Shown piece after piece: positions 11,665-24,469 of a stretch of DNA of 64,000 bases. Source of the DNA: Stereocaulon alpinum (lineage: Eukaryota > Ascomycota > Lecanoromycetes > Lecanorales > Stereocaulaceae); contig JAEUBA010000029.1 in NCBI GenBank assembly GCA_018257865.1, positions 124,001 through 188,000 of the forward strand. The letters run 5' to 3'. Below the pieces are notes generated by a model, which saw only the letters and a list, made by a program, of their open reading frames with translations, searched no databases and had not been told where the DNA came from. Within the stretch, counting starts at the first letter, position 1. Each line of letters opens with the position of its first letter. A program made the translations under genes and the position numbers.

Positions 11665-14600
11665 TCATGGGTTCCCCCGCCTCTGATTACTACGAAACTC
11701 TGGATCTTCATATCTTCTTCGAGCGGTCCCGGCTCGTTGGAGCCAAGCTTCCCTTTCAATACCCTTAGTGTCCACACCATGGTCCAGGAGTAACTCTACA
11801 ATGTCTATCTCGCCCCGTGTTGTAGCAGCACAAAGTGCAACATTTCCAGTATCCGTCATAAGGTCGAGATTCGCACCTCTTTCTGCGAGATTTCGTACAT
11901 GCTCTGTATGGCCGTGAGTCGCCATTTTGAACAACAATGTCCTTCCATAAGCATCTACGGCATCGATATCCGCGCCGGCCGCAAGAACCAAATCAATCCA
12001 GTACGCGCCTCTGTCTTGTAAGAACAAGATCATCAACTCCCACGGTTTAGGGTACCCGATGTGAATATTTGCCCCTCGCCTCAAAAGCAGCTCAACAATG
12101 ACATCATGTCCCTCATACAGTGCATAGTATAATGCAGTCTTTGTGTCAAGTACGTCGACCGTACTAGGACTATCATTGAATGCCTCTAATTCTTGGTTGA
12201 TATTCGCACCGGCTTCCACCAGAGCTAGCACGATCCTGTGATAACCTTTGCTTGAAGCCATACTCAAAGCCGTATGATACACGCCACCATCATTGACAAC
12301 CACGTTGGCGTCGGCGCCTCCTGCCAAGAGTATTTGGAGAATTCCCTCACGATGGTTTTTGACAGCCAGGCATAGCGCTGTGCCTACATCCGATATCGCG
12401 TCCACATTGGCGGCCCCTGCCAATAGTAGTTGGACAACCGGCTCATGGTTATATTGTACAGCCAGATGCAGCGCCGTACCCGAATCCGACTTTGTGTCGG
12501 CGTTGCTGCCTCGGTTCAGAAGTACTTGGACTATTGCCTCGTGTCCCTTTCTTGCTGCTATATGCAGCGCTGTATACGCATTGGAGGAGCAACGTCGTGT
12601 CACATCGGCATCTGCGTCGAGTAACAGCCTCACAACGGCCAGGTGACCTTCTTGAACAGCCAAGTGCAGAGGGGTGTAATCCAGCCAGCTCGTCGCGTTA
12701 ACATTGGCATTATTATCCAACAGTAGTCGTACTAAAGAGCAATACCCTTGTGCGGAAGCTACAAGTAAGGCCGAACCCAATCTTAGTTCCAGCCTACTAA
12801 GCTCGACGCCTTCGTCGAGTAACAAAAGTCAAGACTGTGTGTTCTAAGCCGAAGAAAGCAGCCATGTGATGTCCAGAGACTTGCGCTTCATACGCAATCG
12901 GATATTCCCAATGCCTATGTTGATGTTTTTCTTTAAGCCCCTTAGCACCTCCGATCATTAAGCGCGAGCTCAGATAGGTCGCATGTGGACTCAGTAGGTT
13001 CAGAATCTGATCCTGAAGTTGCTCTTCTTCTTTCCGAGCATGGAATCCCCAGTAAAGACCTGCGTAGTCAAGTAGTGCATACCGCGCCTCCAAAGCCGCT
13101 ATCTCGCTTTCTGAGAAAAAAAGATCGATACCTTGGCATGGCTTGAAAGCTAGATAGGTGAGACAAGTTGAGGCTATGCGCTCGTGCGGCCTAGTAAAAG
13201 CCTCGATAATTTTATTCTCAAAGTATTTCTGCGCAGTATAGTGTATCAATCGCAGCTCATGACTTGTTTGATCAACAGTGACCAGACCAAGACACACTTT
13301 TAATAATAGATCCTCATCGATCATGGCTTCCTCGTCTAGGTCACACTGATCCGGCTCGACCGAAAGAGCGTGTTGTAGCTCCTTTATTGTGAGTGGTCGC
13401 CTTGCATATGTCACCCATCCTAGAACTTGATGAGCCATATCAACATCTTCCTTGTCTTGACTTGCGATTCTCAGTAGTGCATCGCTGTACGTGTCATCAA
13501 GTTCAGAAGGTAAGTTTTCAAGCACCAGGCGAACGCCTTTGCGGTGTGGTTGTTTCGCTAATGAATCCATGTGGAGCTGAGCTAAGAGGAACCTTATACA
13601 AGATCAGTGATTTCTGGATGGACGCAAGTGAAGTTGGGTACAAGCGAGAGATCCAGTAGTAACAGGGCAATTACTTACATCCCATGACATCGTTCAACGA
13701 TCTTGTCGATAATCAGCTTCCTGAGGGTCGTATCTGCTTCGACATGACGCCGCAGCTTCGTTTCCGTGGCAATTCGTGACTTTACAAAACTCTCAATGTC
13801 CTTATCGCTAGCGCGAATTTCCAATCTTAGGGCGTCCCTAAATTGATACTCGATTGCCTGACTCCAACGAGAAGTGACAACAAGATGGATGTATGGGCGG
13901 ATGACTTGCAAAGCTGCCAATAGACGGGACCTTGTACAGTCTTGTCCTCGACACTCATCCAGTGCATCGATAACAATGAAAGTCTTGGAGAATGATTGAG
14001 CGGACGTACGCAGTAAGCCTAAAAACTCCTCGAATGAGGGTCGTGTGTTTTCTCGGATGTGCATGTTGTAGATACCCACAAGATCAATTGGCACGGCGGG
14101 ACGAGATTGGAGCAGCTGTCTCAGTAAACTCGCAATCAAGTTGTCTGCTGTCTGGTCTGGATCTTTGTAATTGCAATAAATGTACCCAATTCCGACCTCG
14201 CTCTTCGCAAAAGTGCGTTTAAGGTGATCAACGACGTGAGACGTAAAGACGGTTTTGCCAGCACCCGGAATTCCTGGGCACCACAGAGCTTTGTCATTCG
14301 ACGACAACAAAAACTGATACTCTGGAGTTTCTAAGAGCCAGTCGCAGGTGCCTGGGGTCAGCTTCTGAAGGATGTCTTTCTGTCGTACCCAGAATGTCTG
14401 CGTAGATATCCAATCAAATATCTGCAGGTCTATCTTAATCTGATGATCCGTGTGCATTTGGGTCGTGTCTGTGCCGATCATTGCAACGTTTTCTCTGACG
14501 TGATCGAGCTCCTCCTTCAGCATTAGCGACAGCTTGCTATACTCCGTAAGCATTTGATCGAGAGATAGATTCATATATTGCAATAGGATTGAAGTGTGGT

Positions 14601-15364
14601 CAGAACTGGCTTTCGATACTTGAGGGCAAGATAGGGAGCTTAGCCGCAGTTCAAAACTGCCTTTGGCAACTCCAGCAACAGGAAAAGACCGTATGATTGC
14701 ACCGCTGATTTCCAATTGGGCGGTTCTTGGGACTTTTAACCCAGAAATTCGACAACCCAGCGCTTCTTGCGAGATAATTAGGGCTTCAATACAGGTAGAC
14801 ATCCGCACAACTCCAACACCTGCAAGCCCGCGAAGCTACTTTGTGATGGGGTTATGCACAGGAGTGATGAAGAGGTTTGGACTGCAAGCGAGAACCTTGA
14901 GTGCCCATGATTAAGTGTTTAAGGAGGGACGATACATGAAAGAAGGCTTACAAATGGTCGTCCTGTAATGCCAGGCCGATATGGGACTTCATCCGCTCAA
15001 TCCGTGCGAGTATTGCAATGCAGTCTTTTTTGTCAGAAGGCCACGATAGGTGCCCTCTTAGTTTCTTCTTCCGAGACTTCAACCTAACGCTTAGAGCGTC
15101 CATCGCTGCCTGCAATAGTGGAATCGGTCCACCTACTACACCCAACGAGTATACGCTCAAGAACCAAGGGTCGTTACCCGAAGCTTTATCGACACGCTGC
15201 TTCAAGGCCATGAGCAATGGCATAAGATTTGCTGCTTCAAGGCTGAGAGCCTCTCTTTCTTTAGGCGCATCTTTGACTTCGCTCACATATCTAATAACTT
15301 TGGCCGTAGCATCTATAAGCTGAACGATACTGGCCACGAGGCCAACTGCTGTAATAGGATCCAT
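11665..15364 (-). CDS. NACHT-ankyrin NOD-like receptor, interrupted by a frameshift
   Basis: Exon 1 is 15364-14952 (MDPITAVGLVASIVQLIDAT.., the N-terminal domain of fungal STAND proteins). Exon 2 is about 14605-13679; its acceptor GCCAG is the weakest call, and an intron of about 350 nt is long for this window. Exon 3 starts at 13592 after an 86-nt intron that gives ERCHGM-FLLAQLH. NACHT motifs are GIPGAGKT near residue 250 and FIVIDALDECRG downstream. Exon 3 reads to ..FFGLEHTVLTF at about 12830, where the frame must change by +1 to continue as LLLDEGVELSRLEL and roughly ten ankyrin repeats down to 11665. In frame, exon 3 ends as VTRRRRRA-stop at 12797. No GT..AG pair of viable length explains the shift, so it is a one-base loss in a T run, a pseudogene mutation or an assembly error. 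Confidence 0.8.
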
Positions 15365-17819
15365 TGTGAGATAATCAACGGCTCATCAATTTAGCTCACA
15401 TCACCGAACGGGGACTGTCGCACGACGCAACCTCATACGATAATCCGAACTGTGATACAAACGGTCTCAGCCCTGGATATCCCGGCCTTGGACATCGCAA
15501 TCTTGCACGTGAAGATCACGTCCGTAGTGTTTGTTCTTAGGGTGACCCATGCACTGGATAGGCGCTTCGTGCGAAGCTTAATAGGCAGAAGCCCAGCGTC
15601 CACCTCTCACGGAGAAACTCTTCTAAAATTACAGATGTCGATGGCTGGCCGAGAAGAAGTTGCGTCTACTGCCTGCTGATGAGCGTCAAGCAGAGGACAG
15701 GCTGAAGAGTATCAAAATAGCCTGACTGAGATCCCGACCATTGGTACCGAATGGAAAGGCCGGAGAGTAAAAGGGACGATGGGCGCCTACAGCTGATGGT
15801 GGCTCAGCATCCCGGAGCAAACGTGGAAGAGTCGGCTGGGATTCAGTTTGAAACCTTGAAGGCGGCGCATAACACAAACCTCGTCAGCCTAAAGGGATGT
15901 CTTGCGTGATGATCCGGGTAGGCATCATATGATGTGCGGGAGCTTACTGTCGCAGGAAATGGCTTTGAGTCATCGGCGCTGAAAATTTCTCGGCGAGTCT
16001 AAATAGAAGAGCCAATCATCAGCAACACAACCCGAATGTGTAAGCGTCCACGGCGTCTTCCTACTCGTATCCTGCGCCGGGAACATCGCAGCAGGATTTT
16101 GAGTGCATCAATACGGGTAGGGAGAGGTTATGAGCTGAAGGTAGCAAATCTCCTTACTCTATGCATGAAGGCTGAAGGTCTGGAGTAAAGCAGAAAGCGC
16201 TAGCAAGTATGTATTCCGAAAAGAGACTGTTCACAATAATCACTTGATGTAATCATACCGCTAGCCTAATCCCAAAACATTGTTCGGCTCCAATTGTTGG
16301 CGCTGTGAGTGGCGGGAGTGACTAATGATACAGTGAGCTAAATTACTTTAGAATGCGTAACGAACGATAGAATCAGACCCTTTGTCATCTTCTCGAGAAC
16401 TTCACTTGCACTCACCACCACAATGCTTTCCATAGTCTCCCCCGTAGATGTGCCTAGAAGTAGAGTAATAGTAGAGTCGTAGAAGGCGCGAAATGACGCC
16501 TGAAGTGATAGACGACAATGAGCGAAGAATTGCGGAAAGTTGGCGCCGAGAAGGTCGCGGTGACAGGTGGCCAACAGCAAGAATCGCCCCCCAGAATTTG
16601 AGTCAGAGGAGGGGTGGGCGCCTTCCTCACCCAAAAGCCCAAAGCTCCCCGCTGGCCTTTCCCTCCCCTACACGACAACAATATGATCTGGCAACATCAG
16701 CATTAATAGGCAGAGCAATATCGAAAGAGACAGCCTGTACTATCTTCAAATGTTCATATCGTCCGCTTCTCCACTCCGTGCACCCTGTACTATTACTTTT
16801 CCTTTGGCGTTCGTCCTCTGAAAAGCTCGCGCCCGTGAGCAATCGACTCCTTGGCCTTGTGAGTAACAATGGAAAACTTCACACAGTCAGGCTACAAGCC
16901 GCAAACGGTGCTGGAAGAAGAGTCATGGCTAATAGGCTGCTATTTCATCCATCACAGTCACTTGTCTAGTATTTCCAGAAATTGCCACCCCTCTCGCCTC
17001 CGATCGACAAATTGCTTCCCTGCCTATTCCCGCCACCCACCCCGGCCACCTTCATCTCGAGAGCTTCACGCCACTTTTCAAATCTTTCTAAAGCTACAAA
17101 ATAGTCCTCTAATCCGACATCGGTCTTCTATCTGATACCTGAATACCTGCAAGCAAACCAAGCGAATCAAAGCTTGGCCAAAGCCGACGCTTTCGCCTTG
17201 TGTCGTCTTGAGCTCGCAGTAGTCAGAATGTATCCTTCACCGAGCAACGTGCTCCAGGCCACCGGTATTACAAAGTCTTTCGCAACCGTCTCAGAACCAG
17301 ATCCAAGTGAGAGTGGAATTTGCTGAATCAATTCCGCACCACTACGATCATCTCCCCTTGCGAAAGCTCTATTCGCAGGGTTCGACTACCACTGGACTTC
17401 GCTGTCACAGTGCTTCGACGGTTCTCGCAATTGGAAATTGTATACCCGGTGGCTTGGAGTTCCTGGAGACAGTACTACAGCCGTTCCCACCATCATTGCC
17501 ATCACCAACATTTACCTCCTAAACATTTAGACTCTTGTGTTCTGAAGCCTGGTACCAACAGTCCATCTGACGCAATCCGATTTCCTGCCTCATATACCCT
17601 CAACACCCATATCTTTGACACAGGAACGCCATTACCTGCTTTGCATTGTAACATTGGACTGGAACTGTGGGAATCCAAGACTCAGACGAACCATTGCGCC
17701 TGTTGACGGACACACTCAATTTGACTCATTTGCCTCCGGACCTGACACATCTGGAAATATTATTTATACAGCAATCTTCTTTCTTTTTACTCTAGCGAAA
17801 ACCTATTACGTCTCCTTCC
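15365..17819. other. Long gene-free interval upstream of the cyclin gene
   Basis: About 2.45 kb. It must contain the promoter of the minus-strand NACHT gene (left end) and the promoter and probably a long leader of the cyclin gene (right end). Several short plus-strand ORFs at 16493-17947 have no family resemblance and overlap one another; those nearest the cyclin ATG could be upstream ORFs if the leader is long. I see no RNA gene or repeat. Confidence 0.35.
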
Positions 17820-20155
17820 ATGGCTGGCGATTCCGACGTAGATGCATCTGCGCCATGGCCGCACCAACTCTCCGCCAAGAATTACCCATACAGCCCTTCA
17901 ATCGCATCAACCGCCTCATCGTCATCTTCCTCGGTCTTTTCAATTGATGCGCCATCATCACAGAGCTCAGTCGCATCCTCTTCTGTGGGCTGGTCAAGTT
18001 CAGCATGGGTCAATGAAAACGATGACCACCAGTTTTCTAGGCCCAGCAGTCTACAGGGTTCAGCAACCTCGTCAAGTGAAGAGGTAATTGTTACAACATA
18101 CAACACGTGCCCAAGATCTCGGGTACAGCCATCCGCAGATGCTGTTGCCCCTGAATCTCGGCAGCATCCGAGACGCACTCAGCGTCTTAACTCATACGAA
18201 TCTCAAGATGGAAAGATCACCACGGCATGCCCGCGCCCGCCACCGTCTTTGGTGCGACAAAGTGAACGAAAAGATCATTTCGTCGACAGTCTTGTTGGTA
18301 AGCTAACTTGTTGGACGGTTTAGGAAGGAGAGTCTGCTGACGAGATTACCACCTTAAAGACACCACGACTCAGATGATCGAGACCATATGGCCCCTTTCG
18401 ATACTGTCCTGCGGTCGAGATATTATACTCGGTGGCAAACAGCAAAACTTGATTGGCTTGAGAACCTTTGTGCAAGAGGTGTTGAGGAGATCAAAGACCA
18501 GCTACTCAACATTGCAGGTCGCCTTATATTATCTGATACTCATACAATCGTGTATACCGAAGCATGACTTTACCATGGAGCAATCTGAGGACTCCCCAGC
18601 ATGCCGGGCCATGCAGTGCGGACGACGAATGTTCTTATCTGCACTCATCCTGGCGTCGAAGTACCTCCAGGATCGGAATTTCTCAGCTCGTGCTTGGAGT
18701 AAGATATCCGGACTGAGGACATGCGAGATCAATCAGAACGAGCTGGCATTCCTGTCTGCGGTGAAGTGGAAGCTACATATACCAGAGCCTGTGTTCCATC
18801 GATGGACAGATATCGTGTTGAAGTACTCACCCTCCGCCAACGTTAATGGTCTACCCAGATCATGTCCAATGTCATCGCACACTTGGAGATCAATAGTACC
18901 CTTACTGACACCAGAGCTTGACACCTTCGACTTTGGATTATCTGAGGTCTCCGACGATTCTGGATACAACTCGCCCGGATCAGATATGAGCCCTCCACCA
19001 ATACCATACCGTGAAGAACTCTCCCCATCCTCCACGTCAAATGAGCCCACTCCCACCAATCCATACACCATCCCACGAGTACTGGAACCAACTCCTCGAG
19101 ACACCAACGCTGATGACCAGATCATGCCACTGCTTCCTCGCCTGGGACCTTTGCCAACACCACAATTGACCCCACAGACCAACACCTTTTGCACCCCTGC
19201 AGTGAGTGCTTCAAGGCTGTGCCTGGGCAAGACGTCCATGAGTTACGCAATGGCCCAAATCCAGAACAGCTGCCTGGCAAGGTCGACATTGGATAACCCT
19301 CATCAATGGAAGCCCAACGCACCAGCACCATTTCCAACTTCTGCTCGAAGGTCGTCGTTGGCCAAGTCTACATCCTCTATGTCGTCACCCGAATCCATGG
19401 TTTCAGATGTCTCATCTCGATCCTCACGATCTTCTTCAATTTCATCAGTAGCATCATCGAATTGTGCGCTACCGCCGCCAAGATTGGCAGTACAAGCGAC
19501 ACGCCGGTGCGCGAATATGCAGTTGTGTGGTCTAAGGGAAGAGAACCAGATGCCTGTTATGGCTGATGACGACATGCCCTGGGAAGCCTTCACAGCTTCT
19601 CCGGAATCGTACCAAAGTCAACCAAACCCGTTCGACCTCCGTTGCAATTCTACTACGCCTACAAACCACAGCGCCTCGACCCGCGAAGCAGCCGCTGCTC
19701 TCCGGGACCTAGCGCTGAACCGCCAACATCCTCCACCTCAACAACAACCCAACCCGCGGCCCCAAAAATGTCGCAAGCGCTCCCGACCGAACTCTGTGGA
19801 TTTGTGTGTCCAGTCATGCGTACGCGATCTTATTGCACCACGCTTCCTGGGTGATATCACCCACATGCAGCAAAAGAACGAGGAAGATGGCACTGTCTTG
19901 CCTGACGACAAGCTTGCTGACTCGTTCCTTTCCTCGAAATGTGACAAAACCAAACCTTCGCTCAACACTGTTGGAGTCAACTTTATGAACAGCAAGCCCA
20001 AATCAGGCTTATCAAGAGATGGTCTACCACGCAAAAGGACCTGTGCAGGAAGTGACAGAGGCGGTAAAGAAGAAGCAAGGATGATGATGAGGTTGATAAA
20101 GGAAAGGGATCTGGATAGTGCTGCAAGGCCAGGCATGTGGGAGGGTATCATATGA
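17820..20155 (+). CDS. Pcl/Pho85-type cyclin
   Basis: Exons are 17820-18297 and 18360-20155; the 62-nt intron (GTAAGC..TTAAAG) joins ..HFVDSLV to DTTTQMIETIWP. The product is 757 aa. Residues 1-155 are Ser/Pro-rich and disordered. A cyclin box spans about 160-290: LRTFVQEVLRRSKTSYSTLQ, a PACRAMQCGRRMFLSALILA helix, SKYLQDRNFSARAWSKISGL and NELAFLSAVKWKLHI, the pattern of Pcl-group cyclins that partner Pho85-like kinases. The long C-terminal half is low-complexity with many SP/TP sites, and the region KCRKRSRPNS is a possible nuclear signal. Known role of the group: directing Pho85-type kinase to cell-cycle, phosphate or Gcn4 targets. Which Pcl this is cannot be decided here. It converges on the lipoxygenase. 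Confidence 0.82.
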
Positions 20156-20880
20156 AACGATTCCATCCCATTTCATCTACCACATACAAAAGCCTCGCCC
20201 CTTACAACCCAGAGGAAGGGATGGTGTAGCGTGGGATAGGACAGAAGACATTGTCAATATGCTGCCTGATCGATCATACTGTATATCTATCTACATTTTT
20301 GAGAACTTTCATTTGGCTTAGAAGGGCGTAGATGGGATGGGGTTTGCATAGCTTGGTTGGAAAGCATTGAGGGGCGATGGGGATGGGGATTTCTAGCTGA
20401 GAAGGCTGGATGGCTGGGTTGGGCGAGTAGGGGGGTTTATTAATTAATCTATCTTTAAAAACGTACACGTGCTCTCTTTGGACTTTGTGATGCCATTTGC
20501 TTGCACTTGTGGTGTGACTCGACTGGTTAAGGAAATGGGAATGGGATGCTTGACGTGCGTATAGGAGGCCTAAGTCGATGGGGCTGGCCAAGTCAATTCT
20601 GACTTCCAATCTTGACAATGGTTGTGTTTAAATGTGAATGTAAGGGTGTAGATTGATTGCTCAGATACGAGACTGCATTGACTGGACTACATAGGTAGGT
20701 AACAATGTGCCTTTGAGGAAATATATTATTACCCCTTTTCCCTCCCGCTTCTAGAGCTACTACTCCAACGCCAAAATCCGAAACAGCTCGCGTACGACGT
20801 CGTTATAGCATTTCGTCAAATCATAACTTGCCTCCCATTACTTCCCATCCCTCCCCTCCCATTTCCCCCCTCAAACCAAC
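20156..20880. other. Interval between convergent cyclin and lipoxygenase genes
   Basis: 725 bp between two stop codons, presumably 3' UTRs and terminators of both genes. Only short out-of-phase ORFs occur. The strand is pyrimidine-rich near 20730-20880. Confidence 0.4.
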
Positions 20881-23213
20881 CTAAATCAAAATACTAATAG
20901 CAGTACTATTAGGATCGAGCACATTATACGGCACACTCCCGGCACTCATGCCCTGACTATTCTCCTCAAAGACGCCGACCAAATCCCTCAACTCCCCATA
21001 AAACGCCTCAGCAATAGCCTTGACGTCCTGGTCCCCTGGCCCGTTCTTCTTCTTATACAGATTCCATAGCGAAAGCGCGTAATTGATGAGATTGTTGTCG
21101 TCTGCGACGCGGAAGCTGAGTAAGTGGGGGACGTGGCTTGAGAGGAGCCAGAGGCGCTGCCATTGGGGGCCGATGGGGAGGGCTTGGACGAGGTCGGGTT
21201 CTTTGTAGGCGAGGAGGTGGGCGAGGGAGGTGGGGGGGGGGCTGCAGAGGGAGGCGGGTTTGTTGATTACGAAGGCTTGGTAGAAGTTTTGGAGGTAGTT
21301 TACTGCTGTGTGTTGCGGGGAGGCGATGTGGATGCACATTGTGATTGCGTCGACTAGGGCGGGGATGGTGGTTATGGCTGGGAAGGTGGGGATTTGGCCG
21401 CCTGTTGGGGAGCGGATTTCTTTGCACCAGGCTTGGATGGGTGCGTCTTGGGCGACTTGGTCGTTGGTTTTGTAGGAAAGTGCGACCATTGAAGCGATGA
21501 ATTTGTGGATGGAGTTCCACATGAGATTCATGTCTTTGGCATAGGCGTAGTTCTTGAATTTGGGAGTGTTGAGTTCGGAGAGGGGGAAGCCGCGGGCTGG
21601 AAGGTCGTTAGGAATGTATTGTTTTTGGAAGTCAAAGGATTTGTAGGCGTGTTTGAGGAAGTCATAAAGGTTGTCGTTGGGGACGCCGATGATGTCGAAG
21701 ATTATGCTTGGGACTAGGGTGGAGCGCGCGGCGGCATTAAGAGAGAGTGTTTTGAGCCAGTGAGGTTGGAGGAGCTTGTAGACGGGATGCTCAATGGGAA
21801 TGCAGCGGTGGGTGGCTACGATGATGGCCTCTTCCATGAAGTGGGTATCGTTGAGATGGATGGTGACTTCATGGCGTACCCAATCTGAGACCTGGGCACA
21901 TGTTTTGGCATAACGCCAGGGCCAGTCTTCTTTTTCGGTAGCGGTAGAATCTGAAGGGTGTAGCCTCTTGTTGAAGACGACTATGGACTTGTCCATGCTG
22001 ACTTTGTAGTCGGTACAGATAGCCAATGGATGAAGCCTGCCGTCCGGATTCAACTGGAAGAGGCTTATGGCGGCACAGGCGAAACGGTTTCCGACAGGAT
22101 CTGGGTCCATCATGACATCGTCCGGCTGCAGTCCCAAGGCTTCGCGGAAGTAGCTGCAGTCCTGGACGTAGAGATCTTTGGGGTCAGCAGAGTCGAGTAG
22201 CTTCACCGTGGCTTTTAAGCCTTGAACGTCGGCTGCAGCTTTAAACTCTGCAATTCGAGCAGCAGATGCTGTTGTGATAGTGGTTGGATTCGTGCCAGTG
22301 AATTGTTGCTGGGCGAATCGAGCATCAGAATACCAGTCTGCATAATCGCCAATGTTTGCGCCGCGCTCGATGTCTGTCCCGGACTGGCGGTCTGTCTTGT
22401 TACGTCTCTCAACATCGGCAATCGTAGGACCCTCCTCTGGCCTGCCGTTGATCACATTGAGGAAAGACGCCTGGATTTCATGGGCTACTTTGCCTATAAA
22501 AGTATTTGGGACGATCTTTGGCAGCAGCGATGCGGCATCTAAGAGGCCAACCACGTTGAAGATCTTCCATGGAAGTGTTTGATCCTTGGTGGGGATGACG
22601 TCCAGATGGGGCGGATACTTGTCTTTCGTCGGTGACTGATAGTTGTATAACGACTTTTTCTCTTCGTACGGAATTGTTTGAGGGATGGTAGAATCAAAGC
22701 CCATTGCATCGAAATAAGAAACGTAGCTTTCACACCAAGTCAGTTACGTTCAGATCAGGGAATGCCAGTCGTAAGAAGATCGAAAAGTAACCATAACGAC
22801 CAAAGGACATTGAATTACGATCGACGGAGATATTCGTACAGTGACCTCATGGCTGGGAACTGTAAAGGCAAGTAAGGGAGGTGTTCAATCACTTACCCAC
22901 GCTCAATGCGGTCATACATCTCCGTCAAAGCCAGCTGCGTCCCGGCATATGTTCCCTCCTCTATCCAACCAGTACCAACAGTACTCTTGTCAGCGGCCTC
23001 CTGCCCCACCTTGACAGGGTTGACAGGAGGAACGATGTTGAGGTTGACAAGCTCTGAAGAGAAGACAGCCTTATCCCATTGTTTGAGAGGGAGATCTTGG
23101 ATATTCGGAGGCAATGCCTCCTTTGGGGCAGGTCGCTGCTGTTCGTGTGCGGCAGCCATGGGTTCCAATTCCCGCTCGAGAAAGGCTTTGAGAGATCTGA
23201 CGAGGTGGGCCAT
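20881..23213 (-). CDS. Fungal lipoxygenase (linoleate dioxygenase)
   Basis: Exons on minus are 23213-22897 and 22726-20881; the 170-nt intron (GTAAGT..GAAAG) joins ..YDRIERG to YVSYFDAMGF. The product is 720 aa. The metal-binding core is visible: HLNDTHFMEEAIIVATHR near 395-415 with His ligands spaced five apart, then EHPVYKLLQPHW and TLSLNAAAR. A second His region, HIASPQHTAVNYLQNFY near 585, supplies H and N ligands, and the C-terminal isoleucine (..STAISILI) is the expected last ligand. The family oxidises polyunsaturated fatty acids (linoleate) to hydroperoxides with Fe or Mn. No obvious signal peptide is present, so the product may be intracellular, unlike secreted Mn-lipoxygenases. It is the first of four minus-strand genes that include a delta-12 desaturase. 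Confidence 0.9.
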
Positions 23214-24469
23214 GATTGATTGGAAGAGGTAATTGAGACTTTTGGTATAGGAAAGTTGCTACTGTTACCTCGTTATGATTCAGGGAAAGAGCTGACATAC
23301 TTACGGCATTATATATCCATGCGGGCAGGCCTAGAATGTTGTCAGACGGGCAACGGCCTCGTAGCGCAACAGCCCCAATGGCTTGCGAATGGCCATTCCA
23401 GATAATACGAGCTCCATGGCCCGAGTACATCCTTGGAATGTACACGCATAGGTACACAACGGTGTCAGCCTTATTCAGCCAGGCAGCACGGATTCCTCGA
23501 ATCGGATTCTTGCAAATATATTAAACTCCCAAAGTATGGACCCTGTTTCAGCTTGATCCAGTCCTCGTGGCTGTTGGCCAGACAATGGGTATTCATGTTC
23601 AGCCAGCCATGGGCAGCGCCGCTGTAACGGCTAGCGAGAAGGCCCCAGCACAATGACCTAAGGTATCCAGCTGTGGAGATTTCTTGGCAATAGCTTATCA
23701 TTGGCAGTATCTCGTACTAAATGATCAAGGCGCTGACGGCGTCGATGACAAGAATGGCGAGGCCGCGATGGCTTTCGCGGCCATTGTCTTTACCTAGTAT
23801 CACAGATCCCTCTTTCTGGGATGTATCTTCGCACGTGATGCTCATTACGAACCCACTGTAAACCGTTGGAGTCTGCAAGATGATGTGGAGTTTTGAGCCA
23901 CTGTTGTGCGGCTGTACCTAAGAGAGATCTGACTGTGTCGTGACGAATCCCAATAATCTGCAAGAGTCCGCAGAATCCCACAGAAGCGGTGGGGTCGGCC
24001 GTCAGCAATGGCTTGAGGATAGGCTCGCTAAAAGCGGGCTATGCCCTTTGCATCGCTGACACCAAGGCTGACGGCTTTTCGCATCTGCTGATAGTGTTTT
24101 CCCGACCGCATTAGCGCTCAATTAAATGGCTTCGTGCTCACCCTTAGGGCTGTTGGGCTGCTTCTACTTGAGTAAGTGCAAGCGAATGAAGAGCTGAAAG
24201 TCTTCCAGATCTATGCTATATTCCCGGGCCTAACACAACTGAAGGGAAGAATAATGTAGGGAGCGATGATGATTAGAGGTTAGTATGCTAAGATGTGGAT
24301 CAGAACACTTCGAGACTGGCTGATAGCAATTGCTACCGCAAGTTATGATACTGGTATATTTACTAAGTCATACTGTAAAATCCATGCCAGATGTTTTCAA
24401 GGCAAGCTGCTTGATTGCCAATGAGAACACACTCAATGTGCAAGGATCAGCAATCATCTTCCAGTCCAT
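23214..24469. other. Gene-free interval between lipoxygenase and MFS gene
   Basis: About 1.25 kb containing the lipoxygenase promoter (minus strand, left end). A perfect 8-bp inverted repeat with a 6-nt loop lies at 23761-23782. Short ORFs have no recognisable domain. Confidence 0.35.

Noticed and set aside
12797..12830. A short intron explaining the NACHT gene frameshift
   Set aside because: The only GT..AG pairs nearby are 27-31 nt apart, shorter than any intron in this window.
21053..21520. Pro/Arg/His-rich 155-codon minus-strand ORF
   Set aside because: It overlaps the lipoxygenase coding sequence in another frame and reflects its C-rich codons.
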